From an uncultured Sphingomonadaceae bacterium (GTDB taxonomy: Bacteria; Pseudomonadota; Alphaproteobacteria; Sphingomonadales; Sphingomonadaceae), in assembly GCA_938050045.1 (NCBI GenBank), contig CALLJS010000003.1, positions 17,282 to 81,281 of the forward strand: a DNA stretch of 64,000 bases, read 5' to 3'. A program made the translations under genes and the position numbers. The notes beneath the pieces are model-generated. The model did no database searches. It was not told where the DNA came from and saw nothing but the letters and a program-made list of their open reading frames with translations. Below, piece by piece: positions 18,444 through 26,838 of this stretch; within the stretch, counting starts at the first letter, position 1, and each line of letters begins with the position of its first letter.

Positions 18444-18517
18444 ATTCCCGAAAAACGGGAATCCAGTCATTAAAAAGACTCATTATTCTCACTCGTCATT
18501 CCCGCGAAAGCGGGAAT
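18444..18517. repeat. Paired palindromes ATTCCCG(C) / (G)CGGGAAT
   Basis: Two copies of a dispersed palindrome 48 bases apart: ATTCCCG-AAAAA-CGGGAAT (18444-18462) and ATTCCCGC-GAAA-GCGGGAAT (18498-18517). The second is the perfect form of the element, embedded in GTCATTCCCGCGAAAGCGGG. Direct reading; the element family is widespread in bacteria. Confidence 0.8.
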
Positions 18518-18542
18518 TCAGCACCGATAAAATTAAACGAAT

Positions 18543-19493
18543 TTACCCCAATCTAGCAAGGCAAGCATCCCAAATCATGCCCGCGCTATCGCTGCCATTA
18601 TAGACGTCAATGGCCACAATACCCGTGGGCGATGTCACATTAATCTCGGTCAGCCATTGCCCGCCAATCACATCAATCCCAACAAATGTTAAGCCCTTGG
18701 CTTTGAGATCAGGGCCCATCGCCGCGCAAATTTCTTTTTCGCGCGCGGTTAGCTCTGATTTTTCGGCATAACCGCCCTGCGCTAGGTTCGAACGAAACTC
18801 GCCTTGGCCTGGCTTGCGGTTAATTGCGCCCGCGACCACGCCATCGATTAGCACAATCCGTTTATCACCCTCGGATACTTCGGGCAAGAACGCCTGCACC
18901 ATATGCGGCTCGCGCCATGTGCCGTTAAACACCTCTAATAAGGCGCTTAAATTGCTGCCATCTTCGGGAATAAGGAATATCGCTTTACCGCCATTGCCAT
19001 GCAGCGGTTTTACAACAATCTTGCCATATTTGGCCTGAAAGCTGCGCACTTCATCCAAATCGCGGGTGATGATTGTCGGTGGCATAAATTGCGCATAATC
19101 GAGAACATAGACTTTTTCGGGCGCATTGCGCACCGATACGGGGTCATTGACCACCAATGTTTCGCCTTTAAGCCGTTCGAGTAAATGCGTCGCGGTGATA
19201 TAACCTACATCGAAGGGCGGGTCTTGGCGCATCATTACCACATCAATATCGCGGCCCAAATCAAGGCGGACGTCATCGCCAAAACGAAAATGATTGCCCT
19301 TAACGCGCTGTAAATCATGCACGCTGCGGGCTTTGGCAATGATACGGCCATCAACCAAAGAGAGCGTCTCTACATCATAATGATAAATCTCATAGCCGCG
19401 CTCTTGCGCCGATAGCATGAGCGCAAAACTACTGTCCCCCGCTATCCCAATATCTGCCATAGGGTCCATTTGCATTGCGATTTTGAGGGTCAT
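18543..19493 (-). CDS. gshB: Glutathione synthase
   Basis: ATP-grasp ligase that joins glycine to gamma-glutamylcysteine. The family start MDPMADIGIAGDSSFALMLSA, the MRQDPPFD motif, the KPLHGNGGKAIF ATP-binding loop and the C-terminal EINVTSPTGIVAID are all present. Length 316 is typical. It is transcribed toward xerC across the palindrome-rich gap; the yraN and rsmI genes lie upstream on the same strand, 62 bases away. Confidence 0.95.
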   Translation of the reverse strand: MTLKIAMQMDPMADIGIAGDSSFALMLSAQERGYEIYHYDVETLSLVDGRIIAKARSVHDLQRVKGNHFRFGDDVRLDLGRDIDVVMMRQDPPFDVGYITATHLLERLKGETLVVNDPVSVRNAPEKVYVLDYAQFMPPTIITRDLDEVRSFQAKYGKIVVKPLHGNGGKAIFLIPEDGSNLSALLEVFNGTWREPHMVQAFLPEVSEGDKRIVLIDGVVAGAINRKPGQGEFRSNLAQGGYAEKSELTAREKEICAAMGPDLKAKGLTFVGIDVIGGQWLTEINVTSPTGIVAIDVYNGSDSAGMIWDACLARLG

Positions 19494-19555
19494 AGCATCA
19501 TCCTAAAGTAACATATATTCTTATGTAGGCGCAAAAACGCATCATGCAATATTAC

Positions 19556-19903
19556 TTATCCATCGTGATGCACATTCTTTAGATGGATGGGCCAAGACCA
19601 AGGCGCGATTAAGATTATATCAAAGCGTTTATTGCCTGGATATTGATGCGCTATTGCATGGGCCGCCGCCACAACCCGCTTCATTTTATGGGCATTGATT
19701 GACTGCTCTAAATCACTGCTTTTGCTTCGTAATTTTACTTCTACAAAGACGGTGATGCCAAAACGATGCGCGATTATATCAATTTCTCCGCGCGGATTGC
19801 GCACCCGCTGCGCCAATAGACGATAGCCTTGTAAGCGCAACCACCAAGCCGCTATTGTTTCAGCATGACGGCCCTTTTTTTCGGCTAATTTACGCTTATT
19901 CAT
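19556..19903 (-). CDS. yraN: YraN family protein (UPF0102)
   Basis: Small predicted endonuclease-like protein of the PD-(D/E)xK superfamily; role unknown in the family. The nuclease-like core GEIDIIAH...FVEVKLR is present, with an upstream basic helix. The start used is the ATG at 19903 (MNKRKLAEKKGRHAE), which overlaps the end of rsmI by 8 bases; an ATG two codons earlier is equally close. A longer frame upstream overlaps rsmI and is unlikely. The rsmI-lpoA-yraN neighbourhood is conserved in Proteobacteria. Confidence 0.85.
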   Translation of the reverse strand: MNKRKLAEKKGRHAETIAAWWLRLQGYRLLAQRVRNPRGEIDIIAHRFGITVFVEVKLRSKSSDLEQSINAHKMKRVVAAAHAIAHQYPGNKRFDIILIAPWSWPIHLKNVHHDG

Positions 19904-20762
19904 CTGCATTTTGTACGGATTTAATGACATTGGCGCGTGCATAAAGCTCTTTGCGGTCTAACCCAAAACGCCCCGCAATCTCAGCCGCCGCCTTGGACGC
20001 GGGTAAGCGCGATAAAGCTTCCATCAAAGCTGCATCCGCATCACCTTGCTCAAACGAATCAATATGGTGCGGCGGGCCAACAATGATACAAATTTCGCCT
20101 TTTGGTGATTCTGCGCCGTAAAAATCCAATAATTTAGATAATTTTCCGCACTGAGTTTCTTCGAATTTTTTGGTGATTTCACGGACAACCGCTGCATTTC
20201 TATCCCCCAAAACGGCCAATAAATCGTCCAGACATTGGCGCAATCGTCGGCCACTTTCATAGAATATCAGCGTTGAATCCAGCACGATAAATTTCTGTAA
20301 AACATTCTGCCTAGCCTTTGTTTTAGAGGGCAAAAATCCCTCAAAAAAGAAACGATCTGTGGGTAATCCGCTTAATGTTAGCGCAGCAATAGCCGCGCTT
20401 GGCCCAGGCATAGTGGATACAAAAACCCCCTGATTTCGGGCCTCTCGCACCAATTTATACCCCGGATCAGATATAAGCGGCGTCCCAGCATCGCTCACGA
20501 GGGCCACAATCCCATTGACGGCTATGCCAAGCAATTCATCGCGCACTTTATCATTGCTATGATCGTGATAGGGGCGCATTTTTTTCTTTATGCCAAGGTG
20601 ATACAATAGTTTACCCGTAACCCTGCTATCCTCAACAGCAACGCAATCCGCCGCTTGCAGTATATCAATGGCCCGCTGTGACATATCTGCAAGGTTGCCG
20701 ATAGGGGTCGCAACAATGTATAGACCGTTCTCAAAATAATTATTTGGCGAGGATGATGTCAT
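19896..20762 (-). CDS. rsmI: 16S rRNA (cytidine1402-2'-O)-methyltransferase RsmI
   Basis: SAM-dependent tetrapyrrole-methylase-fold enzyme that 2'-O-methylates C1402 of 16S rRNA. Family motifs LYIVATPIGNLADM, EDSRVTGKLL, SDAGTPLISDPG and PGPSAAIAALTLSGLPTDRFFFEGFLP are present. The start at 20762 gives the usual N-terminus; the frame is open for 52 codons further but that part is unlike the family and overlaps the divergent gene. Its start codon overlaps the opposite-strand start of the LpoA-like gene by two bases. Confidence 0.95.
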   Translation of the reverse strand: MTSSSPNNYFENGLYIVATPIGNLADMSQRAIDILQAADCVAVEDSRVTGKLLYHLGIKKKMRPYHDHSNDKVRDELLGIAVNGIVALVSDAGTPLISDPGYKLVREARNQGVFVSTMPGPSAAIAALTLSGLPTDRFFFEGFLPSKTKARQNVLQKFIVLDSTLIFYESGRRLRQCLDDLLAVLGDRNAAVVREITKKFEETQCGKLSKLLDFYGAESPKGEICIIVGPPHHIDSFEQGDADAALMEALSRLPASKAAAEIAGRFGLDRKELYARANVIKSVQNADE

Positions 20763-21996
20763 GAATTTCACTATTGCAGCACAATCTGCAGAACAGCAAG
20801 GTTCTAACAATGTGCAGCGCATTTTGAATGATAATGAAGCTTGGAGATGGATTAAACGTAGCGCAGCAGCAGCAGGGTTAAGCTTTTTAGCAGCTTGTTC
20901 TACCCTTGTACCTAACACAGCGCCAACGAATGCGCCTCCCGCATCGACTACTAATGCGGCTATTAATGTTGTTGCGGCTGATAGCGATCGTCATCGCGTT
21001 GCATTATTATTACCCATTAGCGGCAAAGACGGCGATGTTGGACAAACGCTCGCAAATGCAACAACCTTGGCTTTGCTCGATACAAAATCCTCCAATATCC
21101 GCATGACCACCTATGACACAGCGCTAGGCGTTCAAACAGCAGCGCAACAAGCTATTGCGGATGGAAATAAGCTCATTCTGGGCCCATTGCGCGGTGATAA
21201 TGTTGTTGCGGTAGCAGGGATTGCACGCCGTGCCAATGTGCCTATCATCAGCTTTTCCAATGATGTTAGCGCAGCAGGTGAAAATGTATTTCTGATGGGG
21301 CATTTGCCCAACCAATCTATCAACCGCGTGATAAAATTTGCTAAAGAACGCGGCAAGACACGTTTTGCTGGATTAGTCCCTAAAAATGTATTTGGCCAGC
21401 GCGCGCTTTCTAACCTTACCCGTTCTGTGTATGATGCAGGCGGCACTATGGTCACTATCCAAGAATATGATGGCAATAGCCGTTCCAGCATAGAGGCTGC
21501 TGCGCGTAAAATAATCAATATTGAAGATATTGATGCTGTCTTGATAGCCGATAGCGGTAAAAAGGCCGCGATTAGCGCAGCCTATTTGCGCGGCAATGGC
21601 GTGCAAAGCATACAAATTATGGGTACGGATCGCTGGAATGTCGATAATAGTTTGGTAAGCAGCAGCGTCATGCGCGGGTCATGGTTTGCCAGCGTTGCTG
21701 ATGGCCTATACCGTCAATATGCCGCCAGCTATCGTTCGCGCTTTAACGCTACACCTTTGCGTCTATCAAGCCTTGGTTATGATTCGGTATTGTTGGTCGC
21801 GCGTGTTGCTCGTAATTGGCCTGTGGGCACCAATTTCCCAGTAGAGAGGCTTACCGATCCTGGCGGTTTCATTGGCATTGATGGTGCATTTCGGTTCATG
21901 CCCAATGGTTTGTCAGAGCGTATGTTAGAGGTGCAAGAAGTTCGCCAAGGACAATATGTCACTATTGATGCTGCGCCGCGCGCATTTGGTCAATAA
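20761..21996 (+). CDS. Penicillin-binding protein activator, LpoA-like lipoprotein
   Basis: Outer-membrane lipoprotein with a periplasmic-binding-protein fold (LppC/LpoA family) that activates peptidoglycan synthases from the outside. A lipobox LAAC (Cys46) follows a hydrophobic segment; the mature part begins with a Pro/Ala/Thr-rich linker, then RVALLLPISGKDGDVGQTLANA, GPLRGDN and a second lobe. The ATG at 20761 has GCGAGG nine bases upstream but gives an overlong signal n-region; an in-frame GTG at 20812 with AAGG upstream is a plausible alternative. Beside rsmI and yraN, as in many Proteobacteria. Confidence 0.85.
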   Translation: MNFTIAAQSAEQQGSNNVQRILNDNEAWRWIKRSAAAAGLSFLAACSTLVPNTAPTNAPPASTTNAAINVVAADSDRHRVALLLPISGKDGDVGQTLANATTLALLDTKSSNIRMTTYDTALGVQTAAQQAIADGNKLILGPLRGDNVVAVAGIARRANVPIISFSNDVSAAGENVFLMGHLPNQSINRVIKFAKERGKTRFAGLVPKNVFGQRALSNLTRSVYDAGGTMVTIQEYDGNSRSSIEAAARKIINIEDIDAVLIADSGKKAAISAAYLRGNGVQSIQIMGTDRWNVDNSLVSSSVMRGSWFASVADGLYRQYAASYRSRFNATPLRLSSLGYDSVLLVARVARNWPVGTNFPVERLTDPGGFIGIDGAFRFMPNGLSERMLEVQEVRQGQYVTIDAAPRAFGQ

Positions 21997-22057
21997 GATA
22001 ATAGGCTGAATATAATAGTGCTGAATATCAATATAGCCTGTTCTTGAGGCGGCATCC

Positions 22058-22651
22058 TTATGCGCTAACGCCGCGTTCTTTACGCATCTTATTAAGCTTT
22101 TTCAGCACCATTTGACGCTTCAAGCGCGATAAATGGTCGATAAATAATATGCCTTCTAAATGATCCATTTCATGTTGCAAACATGTGGCCATCAGACCTT
22201 CCATCTCTTGTTCATGAACTTTCCCGTCCAAATCCTGCCAACGCGCTCTTATCGTGGCTGGGCGTTCTACATCGGCGAATTGATCTGGCACAGAGAGGCA
22301 GCCCTCTTTATAGCCCGCCATTGTATCAGACGGATCTAAAATTTCTGGGTTCACAAATATTAATGGGTTTTTCTCGAGCCCTTTTTCGTTGGGTTCTTTT
22401 TCATTGGGCTCTTTTTCGTTGGGCTCTTTTTCGTTGGGTTCTGGGCCTTCTGAAACTTCTTGTAAGTCAATGACCAATATGCGTTTAGGAACGCCCACTT
22501 GAATAGCCGCCAAGCCGATGCCATTAGCGGCATACATCGTATCCGTCATATCCTCGACAAGCGTTTTGAGCGCATCGTCAAATTCTTCTACTGGGGTCGA
22601 TACAGTTTTAAGACGTGCATCGGGGACTTCTAATATTTGTAAAATAGCCAT
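22058..22651 (-). CDS. def: Peptide deformylase
   Basis: Metalloenzyme removing the N-formyl group from new proteins. All three motifs are present: GIGLAAIQ (44-51), EGCLSVP (Cys118 metal ligand) and QHEMDH (His160, Glu161, His164). The start is the ATG at 22651; the frame is open 17 codons upstream without family similarity. Between the first two motifs sits an insertion with four perfect EPNEK repeats (residues 71-90), encoded by 15-bp tandem repeats, in what should be a surface loop. The 197-residue protein is slightly longer than the usual 165-185 for this reason. Confidence 0.95.
   Translation of the reverse strand: MAILQILEVPDARLKTVSTPVEEFDDALKTLVEDMTDTMYAANGIGLAAIQVGVPKRILVIDLQEVSEGPEPNEKEPNEKEPNEKEPNEKGLEKNPLIFVNPEILDPSDTMAGYKEGCLSVPDQFADVERPATIRARWQDLDGKVHEQEMEGLMATCLQHEMDHLEGILFIDHLSRLKRQMVLKKLNKMRKERGVSA
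22381..22440 (-). repeat. 15-bp tandem repeat inside def
   Basis: Four consecutive 15-base units (plus-strand form CTTTTTC[G/A]TTGGG[T/C]T) with only two variable positions. Each encodes EPNEK on the minus strand and keeps the def frame. Confidence 0.95.
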
Positions 22652-22738
22652 AATCGCCAAATAGGGATTATTTAGCTGGCGGTCAACGCTACAAAGCGTC
22701 AAATATTTAATCGAGGAAATCGAACAAATCGATTTTTT

Positions 22739-23200
22739 TCATGCTCTCAAATCTTTTGAAGACCCCAGGTTTATATAAGATGTAATGCTTTTTACCTGTG
22801 GTAAAGTACCCAAAGTATCAGAATGGAATGATTTATACGCTATTAAATCAGCTACCTCTACCCGCAAGAAATATTCAATCGCCCCCGTTACATCATGACA
22901 TTCAATGACTTCTGGGGCAGCATCCATCGCCATTTCAAACGCCTGCGCATCTTTTTTGCTATGCCCAGACAGACCCACCATGACAAATATAACAGCACCA
23001 ACCCCCAGCTTGCTGCGGTCAATAACAGCGCGATAGCCCGTAATTATCTTTTTGCGCTCTAATTCTTGCACACGCCGCAAGCAGGCCGATGGAGATAATC
23101 CAACCAAATTAGCCAATTCCACATTAGGGATTCGCGCATTATCTTCTAATGCACGCAATATTCCACGATCTATAGCATCAATTTCCATCATATATTGCAT
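22739..23200 (-). CDS. Lrp/AsnC family transcriptional regulator
   Basis: Feast/famine regulator: N-terminal winged HTH (DRGILRALEDNARIPNVELA, then LSPSACLRRVQELE) and a C-terminal RAM ligand-binding domain (VECHDVTGAIEYFLRV). Length 153 is typical. It is divergent from the indoleamine dioxygenase-like gene across 95 bases, the classic position for a regulator of its neighbour; Lrp-type proteins commonly sense amino acids, so tryptophan is a candidate ligand (inference). Several N-terminal Met codons (23200, 23191, 23188) are possible starts. Confidence 0.88.
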   Translation of the reverse strand: MQYMMEIDAIDRGILRALEDNARIPNVELANLVGLSPSACLRRVQELERKKIITGYRAVIDRSKLGVGAVIFVMVGLSGHSKKDAQAFEMAMDAAPEVIECHDVTGAIEYFLRVEVADLIAYKSFHSDTLGTLPQVKSITSYINLGSSKDLRA

Positions 23201-23295
23201 AAATAGCTTATATTAAGATGATATTGCAAGATATTTCCTTGGAAAATGATATAGTGAGCTATTGATAAATTATTACATAAGCAAGAGGGTTGAGA

Positions 23296-24474
23296 ATGAC
23301 TATATTAGCATTAGAAAATTATGACATGTCATCAGAAAGAGGCTTTTTATGTCATTATGATGCAAGCCAGATCAATTTTAATGATAAAATGCGCGAAGTT
23401 AGGGACATTGCATTAAATTTACCAAAAATAATAACTACAGGAAAAATTCGTGATTATTTGAATGATAATTTGCCCATACTCGACGTCAGCAGCGATTTTG
23501 ATGGATTATCAGATGCCGAATTGCGTATGGCAATGATCCATTATTCTTTCATGGTGCAATCTTATATTTGGGGCGAACCTAATCCACCCAATATTTTACC
23601 GGCTTGTTTGGCGCAGCCAATCGTGGCTCTTTCTGATAAATTAGATCAACCACCGCTGATGACATATAGTGGCTATGTACTTGATAATTGGGCAAAGATA
23701 GATAAAAATAAACCAATTAATCTTGATAATATCTATATGATACAAAATTTTTTAGCCGGCCAAGACGAGGCATGGTTCGTGCTTGTCCATGTAGCGATTG
23801 AGGCGCATGCAGGGGAAGTTTTAGCCTCTATGGGCCCAATCATCGAAGCAAGCCAGAATGATGACAGCGAAACGGTTCAAAATTTATTAGAAGCTAATGC
23901 GCTTCGATGGGCTGGTATCAATGCTATTTTTGATCGTATGCCAGAGAAATGTGACCCCTATATTTATTTTGAGCGCGTGCGTCCTTATATTCATGGCTGG
24001 AAAGATAACCCTGCTTTACCCGATGGAATAATATATGAAGGGGTCGAACGCTATGGCAATAAAGCGCAAGCATTTCGCGGACAAACCGGATCACAATCCT
24101 CTATTGTTCCTTCGATGGATGCTCTGTTATGCGTTGGCCATGCGGCCGATCCGCTTAGGGAATATTTGGATCAATTACATATGTACCGTTCGCCCAAACA
24201 CCGCAAATTCATCGAAGATATCCGAGCAAAGAGCAAGTTACGGTCTTATGTAGAAAACGCGAATAATGTTGGGCTGACAGAGGCTTATAATTCAAATATT
24301 CAGGCCGTTGCTGATTTTAGGACGCGCCATCTCGAATATGCGGCAAGCTATATTAACAAACAGCAAAAACAAGCAGATGGGAATGATACGGATATTGGAA
24401 CGGGCGGAACACCGTTTATGCGCTATCTGAAAAAACATCGTGATGAGACATCTGCAAATCTAATAAAGGTTTGA
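23296..24474 (+). CDS. Indoleamine 2,3-dioxygenase family protein
   Basis: Heme dioxygenase-like protein of the IDO family, which opens the indole ring of tryptophan to N-formylkynurenine. Matching segments are PPLMTYSGYVLDNW, WFVLVHVAIEAHAGE, FRGQTGSQSSIVPSMDALL, the proximal heme histidine in FRTRHLEYAA (His345) and GTGGTPFMRYLKKHRDET. The start is the ATG at 23296 with GAGGG six bases upstream, rather than the TTG two codons earlier. It is divergent from an Lrp/AsnC gene. No other kynurenine-pathway gene is nearby; substrate is inferred from the family. Confidence 0.85.
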   Translation: MTILALENYDMSSERGFLCHYDASQINFNDKMREVRDIALNLPKIITTGKIRDYLNDNLPILDVSSDFDGLSDAELRMAMIHYSFMVQSYIWGEPNPPNILPACLAQPIVALSDKLDQPPLMTYSGYVLDNWAKIDKNKPINLDNIYMIQNFLAGQDEAWFVLVHVAIEAHAGEVLASMGPIIEASQNDDSETVQNLLEANALRWAGINAIFDRMPEKCDPYIYFERVRPYIHGWKDNPALPDGIIYEGVERYGNKAQAFRGQTGSQSSIVPSMDALLCVGHAADPLREYLDQLHMYRSPKHRKFIEDIRAKSKLRSYVENANNVGLTEAYNSNIQAVADFRTRHLEYAASYINKQQKQADGNDTDIGTGGTPFMRYLKKHRDETSANLIKV

Positions 24475-24486
24475 ACTTAAAATATT

Positions 24487-25080
24487 TTATACAGGACGAC
24501 GGGCTCGCAAGGCTTGCGCTAATGTGCCCTCGTCCAAATAATCCAATTCTCCGCCTATGGGCAGTCCATGCGCCAATTGCGTTAATCGCACAGGGCTTTC
24601 TTCTAATCGTTCGGCGATATAATGCGATGTCGCCTGCCCCTCTAGCGTCGCATTCATAGCAAGCACCACTTCATCAACCTCGCCGCTGCGCACCCGGTTT
24701 ATCAGCTTATCAATATGTAAATCTTCGGGACGCACGCCATCGAGCGCCGATAATTTGCCGCCCAACACATGATATTTGCCCGCAAAAAGCCGTGATCTAT
24801 CTAAGGCCCAAAGGTCAGAAACTTCCTCAACAACGCACAATGAACGCGCATCGCGCTTGCTATCGTTACAGATATGGCAGGGCGATATAGTGTCGATATT
24901 TGCGCATATAGAACAGGTCTTTAGATTCTCATTCACTGCGCCGAGTGCCGCCAACAAAGGTTGCAAAGCAGATTCGCGCTTTTTCATCAAATGTAGCACA
25001 ACGCGCCGCGCCGAGCGCGGGCCAAGCCCAGGAAGACGAGATAATGATTGCGCCAATGCGTCTATTTCTTGCGAAGCCAT
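24487..25080 (-). CDS. recR: Recombination mediator RecR
   Basis: Zinc- and Toprim-containing protein of the RecFOR pathway that loads RecA onto gapped DNA. It has the N-terminal helix-hairpin-helix ([11 protein letters not shown]), a four-Cys zinc finger (CSIC...CHIC), the Toprim segment CVVEEVSDL and the Walker-B-like C-terminal [20 protein letters not shown]. Length 197. It ends 12 bases past the convergent dioxygenase gene and is divergent from fmt across 48 bases. Confidence 0.95.
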   Translation of the reverse strand: MASQEIDALAQSLSRLPGLGPRSARRVVLHLMKKRESALQPLLAALGAVNENLKTCSICANIDTISPCHICNDSKRDARSLCVVEEVSDLWALDRSRLFAGKYHVLGGKLSALDGVRPEDLHIDKLINRVRSGEVDEVVLAMNATLEGQATSHYIAERLEESPVRLTQLAHGLPIGGELDYLDEGTLAQALRARRPV

Positions 25081-25128
25081 GCTCGATTACCTAAAGCCTA
25101 TTACAAACTTTTGCCAAGGGAAAATTAT

Positions 25129-26043
25129 ATGCGCATTGCTTTTATGGGAACACCTAATTTTGCTGTCCCTGCTCTGCGCGCTCTGCAGGCGGCGGGGCAT
25201 GATATTGCCGCCGTCTATACCCAGCCCCCGCGCCCTGCCAATCGCGGCAAAAAGCTTACCAAATCAGCGGTGCATAGTGCGGCTGAAGAATTGGGTTTAG
25301 CTGTTAAAACCCCGATAAATTTCAAAGAAGAAAATGACCGTGATGAATTTGACGCCTTGGAGAGCGAGATTGCTATTGTTGCCGCTTATGGGCTGATTTT
25401 ACCGCCCAGCATATTGGCTATACCCAAGCATGGATGCCTTAATATACATGGCTCCTTATTACCCCGATGGCGCGGCGCAGCCCCCGTACAGCGTGCGATA
25501 GAAGCTGGCGATACAGAAAGCGGGGTCATGATTATGCAAATGGAATCGGGGCTCGACACAGGGCCCGTCCGCGCGACATCAAAAACCATTATCGCGCATA
25601 AAAATACCGCTGAATTGACCGAAATATTGGCGCATATGGGTGCTAAATTGCTCGTGAGCGTTTTAGAGAATTTAGCCGCATATCCTGCCCTTACCCAAGC
25701 CGACGAAGGCGTTACTTATGCGAAAAAAATCACCAAAGAAGAAGCCCGCATAGATTTTAGCCAAGCAGCGCAAATTATTGAGCGCAAAATTCGGGCTTAT
25801 AATCCGATTCCTGGTGCTTTTTTTGAGCATGATAACATGCGCTATCGCATTCACAGCGCGCAGATTATCGACAAACAAGGCAGCAACGGCACAATCATAG
25901 ATGAGCATATGACCATCGCTTGTGGCCATCAATCCATACGCCCCACCATCATCCAAAAAGCGGGAAAGCCAAAAATGACTTTAGATGAATTTTTGCGCGG
26001 TCATACATTTCCGACAGGCACTCAGCTCGGCCTTAAAATATGA
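25129..26043 (+). CDS. fmt: Methionyl-tRNA formyltransferase
   Basis: Formylates initiator Met-tRNA with 10-formyl-THF. Motifs [11 protein letters not shown], the [16 protein letters not shown] catalytic region and the C-terminal tRNA-binding domain ([12 protein letters not shown]) are present. The start at 25129 has AAGGG eight bases upstream; an upstream in-frame extension lacks family similarity. Its stop overlaps the truA start (ATGA). The def gene lies 2.5 kb away rather than adjacent as in many bacteria. Confidence 0.96.
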   Translation: MRIAFMGTPNFAVPALRALQAAGHDIAAVYTQPPRPANRGKKLTKSAVHSAAEELGLAVKTPINFKEENDRDEFDALESEIAIVAAYGLILPPSILAIPKHGCLNIHGSLLPRWRGAAPVQRAIEAGDTESGVMIMQMESGLDTGPVRATSKTIIAHKNTAELTEILAHMGAKLLVSVLENLAAYPALTQADEGVTYAKKITKEEARIDFSQAAQIIERKIRAYNPIPGAFFEHDNMRYRIHSAQIIDKQGSNGTIIDEHMTIACGHQSIRPTIIQKAGKPKMTLDEFLRGHTFPTGTQLGLKI

Positions 26044-26816
26044 AACGATATGCCATCTGCATAGAATTTCATGGTGCGCCCTTTATGGGTTGGCAACGCC
26101 AAAGCCATGGCCCAAGCGTGCAGCAGAGCATCGAAGAAGCCATATATGGTATCACCCAACAAGAAGTTGTGTTGCAAGGCGCAGGCCGCACCGATGCAGG
26201 CGTCCATGCTCAAGCTATGGTTGCCCATTTTGATTTGGATACAAAATTATCAGATTTCCGCCTGATCGAGGGTATCAATGCCAAATTAATCCAACACCCT
26301 ATCGCATTATTGGATATTGCCACCGTTGCCGATGATTGGCATGCGCGCTTCTCCTGCCATGGTCGTTCTTATCGCTATCGTATTATCAACCGGCGCGCGC
26401 CTCTGACGCACGATAAGGGCCTGGCATGGCGCGTAGCCCGCACATTAGAGGTCGATGCTATGCATGAAGCCGCGCAATGCCTGATTGGTGTGCATGATTT
26501 TACCACATTTCGTAGCACCCAATGCCAATCCAAAAGCCCTATAAAATCACTTGATACGCTGAATGTTCGCCGTATTAATGCGCATGAAATATGGGTCGAG
26601 GCCGCTGCCATTTCATTTTTGCACCATCAAGTACGCTCGATGGTGGGGTGCCTAGCCGAAGTCGGCATGGGCAAATGGGATAAGTCTGATTTGCAAGCCG
26701 CATTGGAGGCCAAAGACCGCAACGCGCTAGCGCTCAATGCGCCGCCCGATGGTTTATATTTCATCGGTGCGCGCTATGCGGATGCCCCCTTTGCAATAAA
26801 GCCAGAGCAAATTTAA
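26040..26816 (+). CDS. truA: tRNA pseudouridine(38-40) synthase TruA
   Basis: Makes pseudouridine at positions 38-40 of the tRNA anticodon arm. The catalytic Asp52 lies in GRTDAGVHA; further motifs are [18 protein letters not shown] and [11 protein letters not shown]. Length 258 is normal. It overlaps fmt by four bases, indicating translational coupling, and converges on the amidotransferase gene 22 bases downstream. Confidence 0.96.
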   Translation: MKRYAICIEFHGAPFMGWQRQSHGPSVQQSIEEAIYGITQQEVVLQGAGRTDAGVHAQAMVAHFDLDTKLSDFRLIEGINAKLIQHPIALLDIATVADDWHARFSCHGRSYRYRIINRRAPLTHDKGLAWRVARTLEVDAMHEAAQCLIGVHDFTTFRSTQCQSKSPIKSLDTLNVRRINAHEIWVEAAAISFLHHQVRSMVGCLAEVGMGKWDKSDLQAALEAKDRNALALNAPPDGLYFIGARYADAPFAIKPEQI

Positions 26817-26838
26817 TTGGCTATTATAAGGTCGGGCC

